DNA of 33,258 bases from DATBFG01 sp036558645 (lineage in GTDB: Bacteria > Acidobacteriota > Terriglobia > Terriglobales > Acidobacteriaceae). The position numbers were made by a program, and so were the translations under genes. Under the pieces are notes generated by a model, which was given only the letters and a program-made list of their open reading frames with translations, searched no databases and was not told the origin of the DNA. Below are positions 1-7,772 of the stretch, piece by piece (the first letter of the stretch is position 1; every line of letters starts with the position of its first letter). The stretch lies in NCBI GenBank assembly GCA_036558645.1, contig DATBFG010000098.1, forward strand, positions 1 to 33,258, written 5' to 3'.

Positions 1-136
1 CCTTCTCTGCCTTGGTGGAGCGTGACATTTGCCATAAATATATTACCGTTTGCGACGCAGATCAAGCAATGTACACCCTTCTCGCCACCCCGCGATCGTT
101 CTTACAAACTGAAAATTACCTTTTGTGTAAGGGGCG
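1..136. other. Unassigned sequence joined to the truncated group II intron
   Basis: No gene is recognised here. On the minus strand the reverse transcriptase reading frame is homologous down to about position 137 (GVITPL) and then runs into unrelated sequence with a stop at 102. The break is abrupt, so this stretch probably belongs to whatever inserted into or recombined with the intron. I could not identify an IS end with certainty. Confidence 0.3.
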
Positions 137-779
137 TGATCACCCCGCCTTGCGGAACTCCCTGCTTCCCCGACACGTCCAGCACCAATTTCAGTAGCCA
201 CAAAACCGCGTCGTCATCGACCCGCCGCGCCACCTTCTCCAGCACGATAGGATGTCGCACCGTATCGAAGTAGGACCGCAAATCAAAATCGATCACGTAG
301 GTCTTGCCCTCCAGAATTGCTTGCTTCACGCGCTGGATGGCAGCGTGCGCTGACTTCTTCGGCCGGTATCCAAACGATCCCGGTTGAAAGTCCGCCTCCA
401 AGATCGGTTCCAGGATCAGCTTCAACGCTCCCTGGACCACCCTGTCCCGAATGGATGGAATCGAGAGTTGGCGCATTTTGCCGCCACCCTTCGGTATTTC
501 CACCTTGCGTGCCGCTTGTGGTCGATATGCCCGTTCCACCAACTCCTTGCGAAGTTGGTCGAGAAACGTCCCCAGACCTTCTGCTTCCACTGCCGCAAAC
601 GTGACCCCATCACTTCCTGGAGCACCGTCATTGGTTTTGGCTAGCAGGTAGGCTTCCTGCAGCGTCTCCCGTTTACAAACGTGAACATATAAACCCCAAA
701 ATCGCCAAGTCGGTTCGGCCTTCGCCTTGACGTATAGTCTTCGTCTCAGGTCCTGCAGACTAATAGGTGCCTTTGTCAT
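102..779 (-). pseudogene. ltrA: Group II intron reverse transcriptase/maturase, N-terminal part
   Basis: The 225-residue product matches group II intron-encoded proteins: an N-terminal segment with GAPGSDGVT near residue 53, RT blocks containing KVEIPKGGGKMRQLSIPS and a GSFGYRPKKSAH block, the first catalytic aspartate in YVIDFDLRSYFD, and the QGGVITPL block. It ends just after QGGVITPL in a non-homologous tail (TQKVIFSL). The YADD catalytic box, the thumb/maturase domain and any endonuclease domain are missing. Full-length family members are normally over 400 residues, so this is a dead fragment. The gene lies inside the intron RNA, with the ATG at 779. Confidence 0.88.
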
Positions 780-1402
780 CTCACCCCTGCCTCCCTTCTT
801 GAGTCCGACTCATGTACAGCAAGGCCCCTTCGCTCCGCAGGCATTACCCTGCCTCCTCGCCACTGCAGGCCTAGCCGCCACCGTCTCATCTTCGACCGCT
901 TTCCCGGTTTGCCGGTTATACGATCTACCTTGCTCCACCGATTTCTCGATGGGACGAGGACGGTTTCACCAGTTGCTCAGCACATCCTTGCCATCGTGCC
1001 GTCCCTACCACCCCGCCGAAGTGACACGCCGCGTCAGCCAGTCTGCTACGTGCCATGCAGTCTTCGTCCCGAACCAACGAACTCGACCTTCGAAAAGAAT
1101 TTTAACGAGGCCACTACTGGGTTCACTCACGTTACGGCCCGATGACTCGCTCACCATCCCAAGGATGGCTTTGTCAGTTGGCTTCATCCGCTTCGTTTCC
1201 TCTGCGGATGCTCGTCCCCTGCGGAAGGCAGAACCGTTCCCAATAGTGGCTACGATGGTCGTAGCAACAAGTGTTCCCACGCCCGGTACCGAAAGCAGTC
1301 GGCTTGAGCGTGCAGGAGTTGCGCGAACTGCGTCAGCAGCGGGGGCACATCAGCCGGACAAAGATCGATGCTCGGTCTGTGCGCAAGCGCCCAAACGGCG
1401 CA
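137..1402 (-). mobile_element. Group II intron, 3' half missing
   Basis: The minus strand from 1402 begins GTGCGCC, which fits the GUGYG 5' end of bacterial group II introns. About 620 nt of GC-rich sequence without a plausible gene then precedes the reverse transcriptase ORF, the usual size of the RNA domains upstream of a domain-IV ORF. A segment near 1100-1140 (minus strand GTGAGTGAACCCAGTAGTGG) resembles conserved intron core sequence. The RNA folding was not computed. The 3' end (rest of the ORF, domains V and VI) is absent because homology stops near 137, so the intron should be unable to splice or move. Confidence 0.6.
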
Positions 1403-1700
1403 CCATTTGCGAGTTGATAGCAGAGCGGCGAACTGTGCTGCTGGTTTCCTCAAACTCCTCTGCTGTCCGAGTCTTCAACACTGGCCGCTCGGCAGCTGCT
1501 CTGCCGCGCTTCACCGTGTCCTCTCGTCCGCACAGTCCCGAATTCAGATGTATCGCGTTTCACCGATTTACCGTGGACGGATCAATAAAGCAAGCAAGCC
1601 GCCTGGTTTAGCACACTTTCGCGTCTCCCGAAGCTCCTGGTCGATGGCTGTACACGATTGAGTTCACGGCAAGAATATGAACAGCGCATGCTATGTTCCA
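1403..1700. other. Intergenic: presumed 5' exon side of the intron, no recognisable gene
   Basis: This stretch lies between the putative intron 5' end and the stop of the DUF4157 gene. Long open frames cross it on both strands, but none resembles a protein family. It would contain the 5' exon of the intron target and possibly remains of the gene the intron entered. Confidence 0.3.
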
Positions 1701-2945
1701 TTACACGGAAGCAACAACCCAATTCGTCGCCAAGCCCAGAATTGTGTTAAGGTCAGATCCAGCCACCAAGTTTGCATACGTTCCGCGGAAGATATTCCAA
1801 TTTGTTTTCCGGATACGCTCCGGAGCAAAGTTCGAGATCGAGTCTTTGGAATCTTTACGCAGACTCGTTCGGAGACTGTTGATTTTCTCCTTTTCTGGAC
1901 CGCGCTGTTTTGCAAGCGTGCCCAACCGATTCCTAAGCTCTTCTTCTGACACCTGGACCCTAGACTCATCTGCAACTGTCCGAAACAATCGATACAACGC
2001 TTGACCGTAATCCGCATATAGACTTGGCCGATGATCCAGGTGGTCTGGCAAGTGAGGATCATTACCTCGGAATATCTCGATAGCATGGCCTAGGCCCGGA
2101 CCATACATTCTCGATTCGTCTCCAACCATGCGGTGAGCAAAGCTATCACCGAAAGCATGCGCAGCAAGACCCGCTTTCATCGGATCGCCGAGTGATTCTT
2201 GAAGAATAGTAGCCCTTGCGGAAGTTTCTCGTTTTGATTCACGCCCCGTTGGGCAATGAAGGCCTTCCTGCACTACCAAATCTTTCCATTCGCTGATGAA
2301 GTTCGACGACCTCTGATTATCCGTAGTCTCTTTCCATGAATTGCGCGCTGTGCAGTTCCAAATGTCGTAGCCGCGGGACTCCGCGTCAAGCTCAAGCACC
2401 ATGTCGGGCAATTGTGCGAAGAACGCATACTTTGCGGCCGTTTTGGGATCTATTCCAGCTGCAACGGCGACAAAATATACCGTGTAATAATGACCAGTCT
2501 CGCTCCAGCAACGAATGACTTTAGCGGAATCGGGACCCAGAGGAGGTACGGACCGTCCCTGCATGACGTAGAACGCACTTAGATGTGCTTCGAGTTCAAT
2601 CTCATAGCTATTGATGGTAGCCATGGCCTGCGACTCGGCCCGCTTTTGTAGGACGTGAGCGAGCTCGTGCGCGAACACGTAACGGTAGGTCCATTCAGAA
2701 CAATTGTTGAGCGTAGACGAGCAAAAGATTCGATCTCCGAATGTGAATGCACTTGTACCTAGCGCCGCTGTGAGGTAATCCACAACGGGGGACGAATAGA
2801 CCCGAACCTGGCGAAAATCTGCCTGGAATCGACTTTCCATGAACTCGCGCATCGGGGCGGCAAGAGGCTTCCCTGATCCGAACCATCCGGCATCAAGCAC
2901 TTCTTGAACTTTGCCACTTGTCGCTGTTGTCATTGTTGTTCTCAA
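1701..2945 (-). CDS. DUF4157-type zinc metalloprotease-like protein with His-rich C-terminal region
   Basis: The product has 414 residues. Residues about 25-125 match the DUF4157 domain: a PLAAPMREFMESRF start, a VRVYSS strand, a segment with TFGDRIFCSS, and the zinc motif HELAH (93-97) followed by acidic candidates for the third ligand (EIELEAH, 115-121). DUF4157 proteins are common cargo or toxin-associated proteins, often linked to contractile injection systems; no injection-system gene is in this window. The middle and C-terminal part carries more histidines, notably AHAFGDSFAHR (262-272) and HLPDHLDHRP, reminiscent of DUF6765/zinc phospholipase C-like proteins. That second assignment is inference. 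No signal peptide is seen. The start is TTG at 2945, chosen because CAGGAG sits 9 nt upstream; an in-frame ATG at 2933 is the alternative. The gene stands alone. Confidence 0.75.
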   Translation of the reverse strand: MRTTMTTATSGKVQEVLDAGWFGSGKPLAAPMREFMESRFQADFRQVRVYSSPVVDYLTAALGTSAFTFGDRIFCSSTLNNCSEWTYRYVFAHELAHVLQKRAESQAMATINSYEIELEAHLSAFYVMQGRSVPPLGPDSAKVIRCWSETGHYYTVYFVAVAAGIDPKTAAKYAFFAQLPDMVLELDAESRGYDIWNCTARNSWKETTDNQRSSNFISEWKDLVVQEGLHCPTGRESKRETSARATILQESLGDPMKAGLAAHAFGDSFAHRMVGDESRMYGPGLGHAIEIFRGNDPHLPDHLDHRPSLYADYGQALYRLFRTVADESRVQVSEEELRNRLGTLAKQRGPEKEKINSLRTSLRKDSKDSISNFAPERIRKTNWNIFRGTYANLVAGSDLNTILGLATNWVVASV

Positions 2946-3165
2946 ACCAATTCACTCCTGTTATCTCTTTTTTTGCCTTGTCCGCCGCCAATTCACGCTC
3001 GGCAGACTCGCAGATCGCCATCATGAGAGTTCACAAATGACGATCTTGTAGAGTTAGGCGGTTCAATATACCGATTCGCATACCTTGGAAGTCGGATGGC
3101 TCTTTTTCAGAACCGCCTCGTATCGAACGTGAGTGGAGGATGGAATGTGTTCAGCCTCGTCCCCA

Positions 3166-3534
3166 CTAGTTGGTGCTCAGCGAGTACTGAGTGTCGTATC
3201 CGCGATTCACGACCTGAACACTGAAAGTACTCGTAGCTGTCGGCGTAAACCAAAAATGACGATCAGTCCCTGGCACGACAGAGCCGGTCAGGATTAACCT
3301 GCCAAATGAGTCATAGATGTAGATATCCAGAAAGCTGTATCCATTGCCTCTAACCCAGATATTGCTCTGAGACCCACCTTGAAGCAGAAAGCGAAATGTT
3401 TCGTTGGTATTCGTAGCGAGATACCTAACTGCGTATTGTGGACCAGGGATGGTGTTGGCATGCACGTTGCTGACGCTACACGTGAGACTACTCAACGCCA
3501 GCAACGAAGTTGCGACGAAGCGACGGATATTCAT
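3166..3534 (-). CDS. Small secreted protein, beta-rich, pre-peptidase C-terminal-like
   Basis: The product has 122 residues. It starts with a clear Sec signal peptide (charged MNIRR, hydrophobic LLALSSLTC, probable cleavage after VHA near residue 26). The mature part is about 95 residues of alternating hydrophobic/polar strands, including FRFLLQGGSQSNIWVRG and SFLDIYIYDSFGRLILTG, similar in flavour to pre-peptidase C-terminal or other small beta-sandwich domains. No catalytic motif is visible. ATG 3534 is well supported by AAGGAG 6 nt upstream. It follows the DUF4157 gene's direction but lies 220 bp upstream of it, so co-transcription is possible but unproven. The function is unknown. Confidence 0.65.
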   Translation of the reverse strand: MNIRRFVATSLLALSSLTCSVSNVHANTIPGPQYAVRYLATNTNETFRFLLQGGSQSNIWVRGNGYSFLDIYIYDSFGRLILTGSVVPGTDRHFWFTPTATSTFSVQVVNRGYDTQYSLSTN

Positions 3535-3979
3535 ATAACTCTCCTTGTGATTGAAAGCGCCCTTTCAATTGATTTAGATTTGTTTTGCAGTCCAAGTGGG
3601 CTGATTAGCTCACCCACTGATTAATGTGGGGGCTTGGGCACTTTTGCGACATGCGAGCAAATAATGTTTTCGCTTCTAGTGATCAATGTTATGAAGGCAG
3701 GTGGTGGGACGCCAACTGAATTGATCGCGCCGCATGCTGAACGGATAAATCGCGATAGCGCTACATGAGGAATGTTGTCGGACCGGAAATTTGATGGTAG
3801 GACTCGTGTGGAACAGTCCAAGAGAATACTGTTCCGGTCATTCGCGCAATATTTATTGAGTTTCGGCGATGTTTTTGCCAACCTAACCGGAACTGCTGAT
3901 TGAGCTTCTGTCGCTCCTTCTAACCGGATCCCTGGAAGTTGGTCCGAAATCAGGTCGGATTCGAGAACAGGAGAAGGGA
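3535..3979. other. Intergenic region without a supported gene
   Basis: No ORF here resembles a known family. The part next to 3534 must hold the promoter of the secreted-protein gene. The part near 3880-3979 probably includes the left flank of the IS3-type remnant that begins at 3980. Confidence 0.3.
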
Positions 3980-4133
3980 ATGAAAAGCGGGCGATTCAGT
4001 GAAGAGCAGATTGTGGGGATCTTGAAGCGCTACGAAGCCGGTAGAAAGTGGCGGACCTGGCGCGAGCGTTGGGCGTAAGCCAAGCAACGATCTAGCTAGA
4101 CGACGCGGCTGGCCTAGAAGCAGTTTTGGGACA
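3980..4133 (+). pseudogene. IS3-family OrfA (transposase HTH subunit) remnant
   Basis: The ATG at 3980 opens with MKSGRFSEEQIVGILKRYEAG, the hallmark start of IS3-family OrfA. After GRK the frame is lost. In the next frame the homology continues as KVADLARALGVSQATI, the helix-turn-helix region, which then meets a TAG. A further shifted piece (WPRSSFG) matches the usual W-K-x-K-F/Y-G-G segment. OrfB is absent, so this is a dead fragment with at least one frameshift and one nonsense codon. Confidence 0.8.
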
Positions 4134-4247
4134 ATCCGGGATGGCGAAATGGAAAATCCGGTTTACTTCCCACAACGGGTAAGTATTTCTCTCCGCGAGG
4201 ACGGCCACCCGTCTTTTGCCGAACTCTTTTGAGGAAGGAATATTTCT

Positions 4248-4529
4248 ATGAATCGACTCTTGAGCACTGTGATGATATGCGCTGCTATGACAACTCCGTC
4301 GTACCGTGTCTCTGCCCAACAGATGCGCTCCGGTTATCAACGCACTTCGCCACCGCCGTCAAAAACCAATATTGATCAACGACTGGTCGGCCACTGGCAG
4401 GATGACGCACACCATAAAATCAACCTGTACCTGGAGAGTAATGGCAATTATACGTACAACGATGCCATAGAGGGTAATTGGGCCGCCGACGCGGATAGAA
4501 TTTATTTCGATGAGAAGCAGAGTACCTAA
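4248..4529 (+). CDS. Small secreted protein, probably truncated by a stop codon
   Basis: The product has 93 residues with a signal peptide (MNRLLSTVMICAAMTTPS, cleavage likely around SAQ at 24). The mature part LVGHWQDDAHHKINLYLES followed by GNYTYNDAIEGNW resembles short lipocalin-like proteins that begin with LxGxW. A GAGGAAGGAA stretch upstream of ATG 4248 supplies the ribosome-binding site. The TAA at 4527-4529 is followed by 41 more in-frame codons with protein-like composition (TVGDISEKIGG ... KWQRDWVTVPRVR) ending at TAA 4653-4655, so the ancestral protein was probably 135 residues. The function is unknown. A long antisense ORF at this position is not considered real. Confidence 0.5.
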   Translation: MNRLLSTVMICAAMTTPSYRVSAQQMRSGYQRTSPPPSKTNIDQRLVGHWQDDAHHKINLYLESNGNYTYNDAIEGNWAADADRIYFDEKQST

Positions 4530-4766
4530 ACGGTTGGTGACATTTCCGAGAAGATTGGAGGCCCGCCCGCCGGCGTAAAGTTGCTTAGCATTATATGTAA
4601 TCACGACGGAAGTAAATGGCAGAGAGACTGGGTTACGGTTCCACGGGTCCGCTAACGAGCCGATAGTCTTGCGACCTGTCTGATCTGGTAGCCGGCGCCC
4701 TGATTCGAACACGGCAAAGGAAGCTGCCAAAAAATTTAGGGAACAGTCCATTGAGCGCGGACCACG

Positions 4767-5310
4767 CTACCGTTGTGAGCCAGAAGTTCGCATACAAACC
4801 GGGCACCTTTTTGAGTATCGAATCGGCATCGGCGACCCACGTGAAGGGTTTGGCACGCGTATTGTGCCGCGACGGCTACGGCGATCGGTGAGTAGGCCAA
4901 AGAAGCGTTCCACCTGATTCAACCAACTGGCGCTGGTCCGCGTGAAGCGCCAAATGATAACGGGGCCGTCGCGCAAACCGGCGCTTCACTTTGGGCATCT
5001 TATGAGTGCCGTAATTATCCATCGCCAGATAGATATCCAGCCCTTCCGGAACTGCCGCGTCGATGTGTTCGAGGAAGCGCAAGAACTCTTGATGTCGTTG
5101 TCGGCGCTGCAGCGAGGCGATCACCTTGCCCTTCGCCACATCGAGAGCCGCGAACATGGAAGTCGTTTCATACCGGATGTAATCGCGGGTCTGGCGCTGG
5201 GCACACCCGGCGACAGAGGCAGGATCGGTCGGGTTCGGTCGAGCGCTTGAATCTGCGCTTTTCTCATCGACGGACAGCCCCAGGGCCCGCCGAGGTGGGT
5301 TTAACGTCAC
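4767..5310 (-). pseudogene. IS630-family transposase, multiply frameshifted
   Basis: DDE-transposase signatures of the IS630 family are present in pieces. LSVDEKS (first Asp) lies near 5270. YETTSMFAALDVAKGKVI, RHQEFLRFLEHID and the second Asp in LAMDNYGTHK lie around 4990-5170. TSASWLNQVERFFG (Glu) lies near 4900-4940 in another frame. The terminal AKPFTWVADADSILKKV lies near 4800-4860 in yet another frame. At least three frameshifts separate these pieces, and the N-terminal HTH domains are missing. It is a decayed transposase with no intact inverted repeats identified. Confidence 0.88.
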
Positions 5311-5550
5311 CTGGTCGACGCTGAATCACTCTTCCGAGGCTAATGGGCTAATGTGTCCTGATGCTGTGGATTCCGGTGATCTTCTCCCTGAAATCACCCG
5401 CAATCGTCGAAAGCCAATTGAACTGCGCATGGGGCGACAATCTCGTTCGGCCGATCGCAATAGGATCGTAATGAAATCGTTGTTCGATGCATTATATACA
5501 TTGTTTGCGTTCTTAGAATGAATAACTTGCCTGTTTTCAATGCCGCTCCA
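5311..5550. other. Intergenic between IS630 remnant and attachment site
   Basis: A 56-codon plus-strand ORF (5351-5521, starting MCPDAVDSGDLLPEITRN) is open here, but it resembles nothing I recognise and has no clear ribosome-binding site. No tRNA body that would match the tRNA 3' end at 5551 is present. Confidence 0.2.
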
Positions 5551-5690
5551 GAGTTCGAATCCCACCCTCACCGCCAGAAAACAAAGGGCTTAGCGGTTTT
5601 TTAGCAAGTCCGAAGTTCAGACTGTTTTGGGCTCCGTGCAAATGCCGTGCAAATGCGCGGGTCATTTTGGGTCCTTGACTCCTTTCTTCT
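5551..5690 (+). repeat. Direct repeat copy 1: tRNA-3'-end-like attachment site plus integrase 3' end
   Basis: The stretch starts GAGTTCGAATCCCACC and continues CCTCACCGCCA, which looks like the T-loop, acceptor strand, discriminator G and CCA of a tRNA (G73 would suit tRNA-Ser). It runs into the 3' end of an integrase gene. Copy 2 begins at 28518 with the same order and orientation: GAGTTCGAATCTCACC, CCTCACCACCA, GAAAACAAAGG, then GTCCGAAGTTCAG and GTTTTGGGCTCCGTGCAAATG. Site-specific recombination into tRNA 3' ends is standard for tyrosine integrases, so this is interpreted as an att site. No complete tRNA is attached to it. Confidence 0.8.
5636..5654 (+). promoter_or_regulatory. Paired GTGCAAAT repeats, candidate integrase arm-binding sites
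   Basis: GTGCAAAT occurs twice with an 11-bp period (5636-5643 and 5647-5654), just inside the att repeat. A similar pair, GTGCAAT with a 10-bp period, occurs at 28423-28439 just inside the other end of the 23-kb segment. The placement fits arm-type sites of a tyrosine recombinase. This is inferred from position and repetition only. Confidence 0.4.
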
Positions 5691-5943
5691 CCAGTTGTTT
5701 CTTGATCATTTCCTCGACCGTGTCGGCGGCTCTTTCATCATCGCCGCTCATCACGTGCGCATAGATATTCAGGGTGACGGTTGGATTGGCGTGCCCTAGC
5801 CGTTGCGAGACTGTTCTCAGCGGAACGCCCCTGCGCAGCAGCTCGGAAGCATGGGTATGGCGCAGGTCGTGGAACCGGGTGTCTCTTGTACTAATGCGCC
5901 GCGAGAAGGCGATGTATGCGTCCGTGAAATCGTCAAAACTCAT
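5662..5943 (-). pseudogene. Tyrosine integrase, C-terminal catalytic fragment
   Basis: The 93-residue frame holds the C-terminal half of a phage-type tyrosine recombinase: HxxR in FHDLRHTHASELL, the LGH motif, and the nucleophile tyrosine in TLNIYAHVM, then a charged tail. The N-terminal arm-binding and core-binding domains and the first catalytic arginine are absent, since full-length relatives are about 350-400 residues. The reading frame opens abruptly at MSFDDFTDAYIAF, where relatives continue from a PLPDG-type segment. The 3' end abuts the att repeat, the normal int-att arrangement. It is almost certainly inactive. A more complete but frameshifted relative lies at 28640-29820. Confidence 0.85.
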
Positions 5944-6277
5944 CCCACCTCACGCCAATCGTATCGACTCCTTGCCAACGCCGCTCTGTCAAGACCCTTG
6001 CCCACCTACTTTCCCCGAATTTTGCAAGCGGGTCGTGTCTATTTTGAACAGCTTTAGCAAACACATTTTCAATAATTTACGGCTACATGGGTGCAGAGAG
6101 AACCCTCACCTCGTTGCACGCACACTTGGCTGTTCCCGGGAAACCCGTTTTCGCTTAGTTGAGATAGGCTTCGTCAGCTCCAGGTGCCCTTCCCCGTGAA
6201 CACAGCGGCTTTCAAGCAGATTCTGAGTGCCTGAAATTTTGGCGCTAGTACTCAAAAAAATTGTAAGTATCGTGTTT
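5944..6277. other. Non-coding gap upstream of the abiE genes
   Basis: No integrase homology continues upstream of 5943 and no other gene is recognised. It must contain the promoter of the abiE pair, but no convincing -35/-10 pair was identified. Confidence 0.3.
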
Positions 6278-6888
6278 ATGGCTCAGTCTCACCGTGAAGC
6301 CTCGCGGCGCCTGTTTGAGGTTGCCGAGCAGCAGCAAGGGTTTTTCACGACGAAACAGGCCAGGGCGGCCGGATTTGCCGAGAACACGCATCCTTATCAC
6401 GTGCAGGTGGGGAACTGGATTCGCCAGCATCGCGGGATCTACAGGCTCGCTCTGTTCCCGACGTCCGAGCGACCGGACCTCGTCCTTTGGGCGCTCTGGT
6501 CTCGAAACCGCGACGAAGAAGTAGAGGGTGCTTACAGTCACCAGACGGCGCTCAGTCTATATGAGCTATCAGACCTGAATCCGGCGAAGCTCCACATGAC
6601 GGTCTCGACGGATTTCCGGCGCAACAGTGAGATCCCGGGAATCCTGGTGCTATACCACGCTGACATACCTGAGGCGACATCAAGATGGGGCAAGGCTTCA
6701 AGGTCACACGAGCTCTGCGGACGATTCTGGATCTGATCGAGGCCGGCACAGCAGAGCGCCATTCTATCCGTCAGGCGATGCGACAAGCTAGTGACCGCGG
6801 CCTGATCACCCGCCAACAGATTCGGAATGCGCGAATGAGCGGACCGGAACGCAAGATCGTCGAAGAAGCGCTACGACGAGCCGCGTAA
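6278..6888 (+). pseudogene. abiEi: AbiEi-type antitoxin/transcriptional regulator, one frameshift
   Basis: AbiEi is the antitoxin of type IV AbiE abortive-infection systems: an N-terminal winged HTH that represses the operon plus a C-terminal antitoxin domain. The first frame (from ATG 6278) shows FEVAEQQQGFFTTKQARAAG, then WIRQHRGIYRLALFP, then YSHQTALSLYELSDLNP and MTVSTDFRR, all typical of AbiEi. Near 6675 the frame breaks: GAGGC is followed one base early by GACATCAAGATG. The sequence then resumes as MGQGFKVTRALRTILDLIEAG in the next frame, ending at 6888. A single-base deletion explains this. The gene is followed directly by abiEii (TAA then ATG). An upstream in-frame start at 6227 is less likely. 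A sequencing error cannot be excluded. Confidence 0.8.
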
Positions 6889-7762
6889 ATGCCTTCAACG
6901 AAATACAAGACGGCGCGTGCATTTCGAAAAGCGCTCGAAGAACGGCTGAAACGGATATCGTTGGCCGATCAGGTTGACCTCAGCCATCTGCGGTGCCGGG
7001 TATCTTTCGACCGGTTGTTGGCTAGGCTCTTTCGCGAGCCGCAGGCGTCGTGGGCTTTGAAGGGCGGACATGCACTGGAACTGCGTTTCAAAGCTGCCCG
7101 ATCAACAGTGGACATCGACTTGACCGTCCGGCGGGTGACCAATGTGGGCGGCAGCGACACGAACGAAGTTGTGCGGGATATGCTGCTGAGTGCCGCAAAA
7201 CGTTCGTTTGGGCGATTCGTTCGAATTTGTGATCGGATCGCCTGTTATGGATTTGATGGCAGCGCCGTATGGCGGCGTACGCTACCGAATCGAGGCCCGA
7301 ATGGATAAACGGATCTTCGCCAGATTCCATTTGGACGCCGGCATTGGAGATGTAGTTATGGAGCCGCTGGAAAACTATCGCCTGCCGCGAGTGGCTACGC
7401 TTTGCCGGCATCGAAATCTCGCGCGTGCAATGATCGCGCGTGAACAGCAGTTTGCCGAAAAGGTTCACGCCTACACACTCTCATGGAGTTCCCCAAATGG
7501 CCGAGTGAAGGACCTGGTCGACATCGCTCTTCTGATCGAGTCCGGTAGTCTGGACAAGCGACGGGCTCTGGACGCGCTGCATCTTACGTTCGAGAGAAGA
7601 GGAACGCATCGGTTAACAGGTGATCTTGTCCAGCCACCGGCGAATTGGCAGATTCCGTCCCAGGCGTTGGCCAAAGAGTGTGGGCTCTCGCCTGATGTCA
7701 CCGCGGCGTTTCGAGCAGCTGAGCGGTTTTTCAAAGCGCTATTGGCCGCCCGCACGAATTAG
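6889..7762 (+). pseudogene. abiEii: AbiEii-type nucleotidyltransferase toxin, one frameshift
   Basis: AbiEii toxins are nucleotidyltransferases that act in phage abortive infection. The N-terminal frame contains the diagnostic ALKGGHALELRFKAARSTVD and DIDLT (KGG at 58-60, Asp75 and Asp77 as catalytic acids). The frame is lost around 7200-7215 after MLLSAAKR. Homology resumes in the next frame as LGDSFEFVIGSP and RIEARMDKR, and later shows EKVHAYTL with RVKDLVDIALLIE, typical of the C-terminal half. Reassembled, it would be about 290 residues, normal for the family. It starts one codon after abiEi ends, so the two were co-transcribed. With both partners frameshifted the system is probably inactive. 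Confidence 0.85.
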
Positions 7763-7772
7763 TGGACCTCAC

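Noticed and set aside
727..1611. Long plus-strand ORF (294 codons)
   Set aside because: It runs antisense across the group II intron RNA region, has a composition unlike any protein family I know, and has no ribosome-binding site.
3621..3881. Minus-strand 86-codon ORF
   Set aside because: No similarity, no ribosome-binding site and it lies in an AT-rich gap; treated as intergenic.
4359..4751. Minus-strand 130-codon ORF opposite the small secreted protein
   Set aside because: The plus strand here has a signal peptide, a ribosome-binding site and protein-like sequence; the antisense frame has none.
5551..5580. A complete tRNA gene at the att site
   Set aside because: Only the T-loop and acceptor 3' strand are present; no matching GGTGAGG 5' strand or anticodon arm is found upstream here or at 28518.
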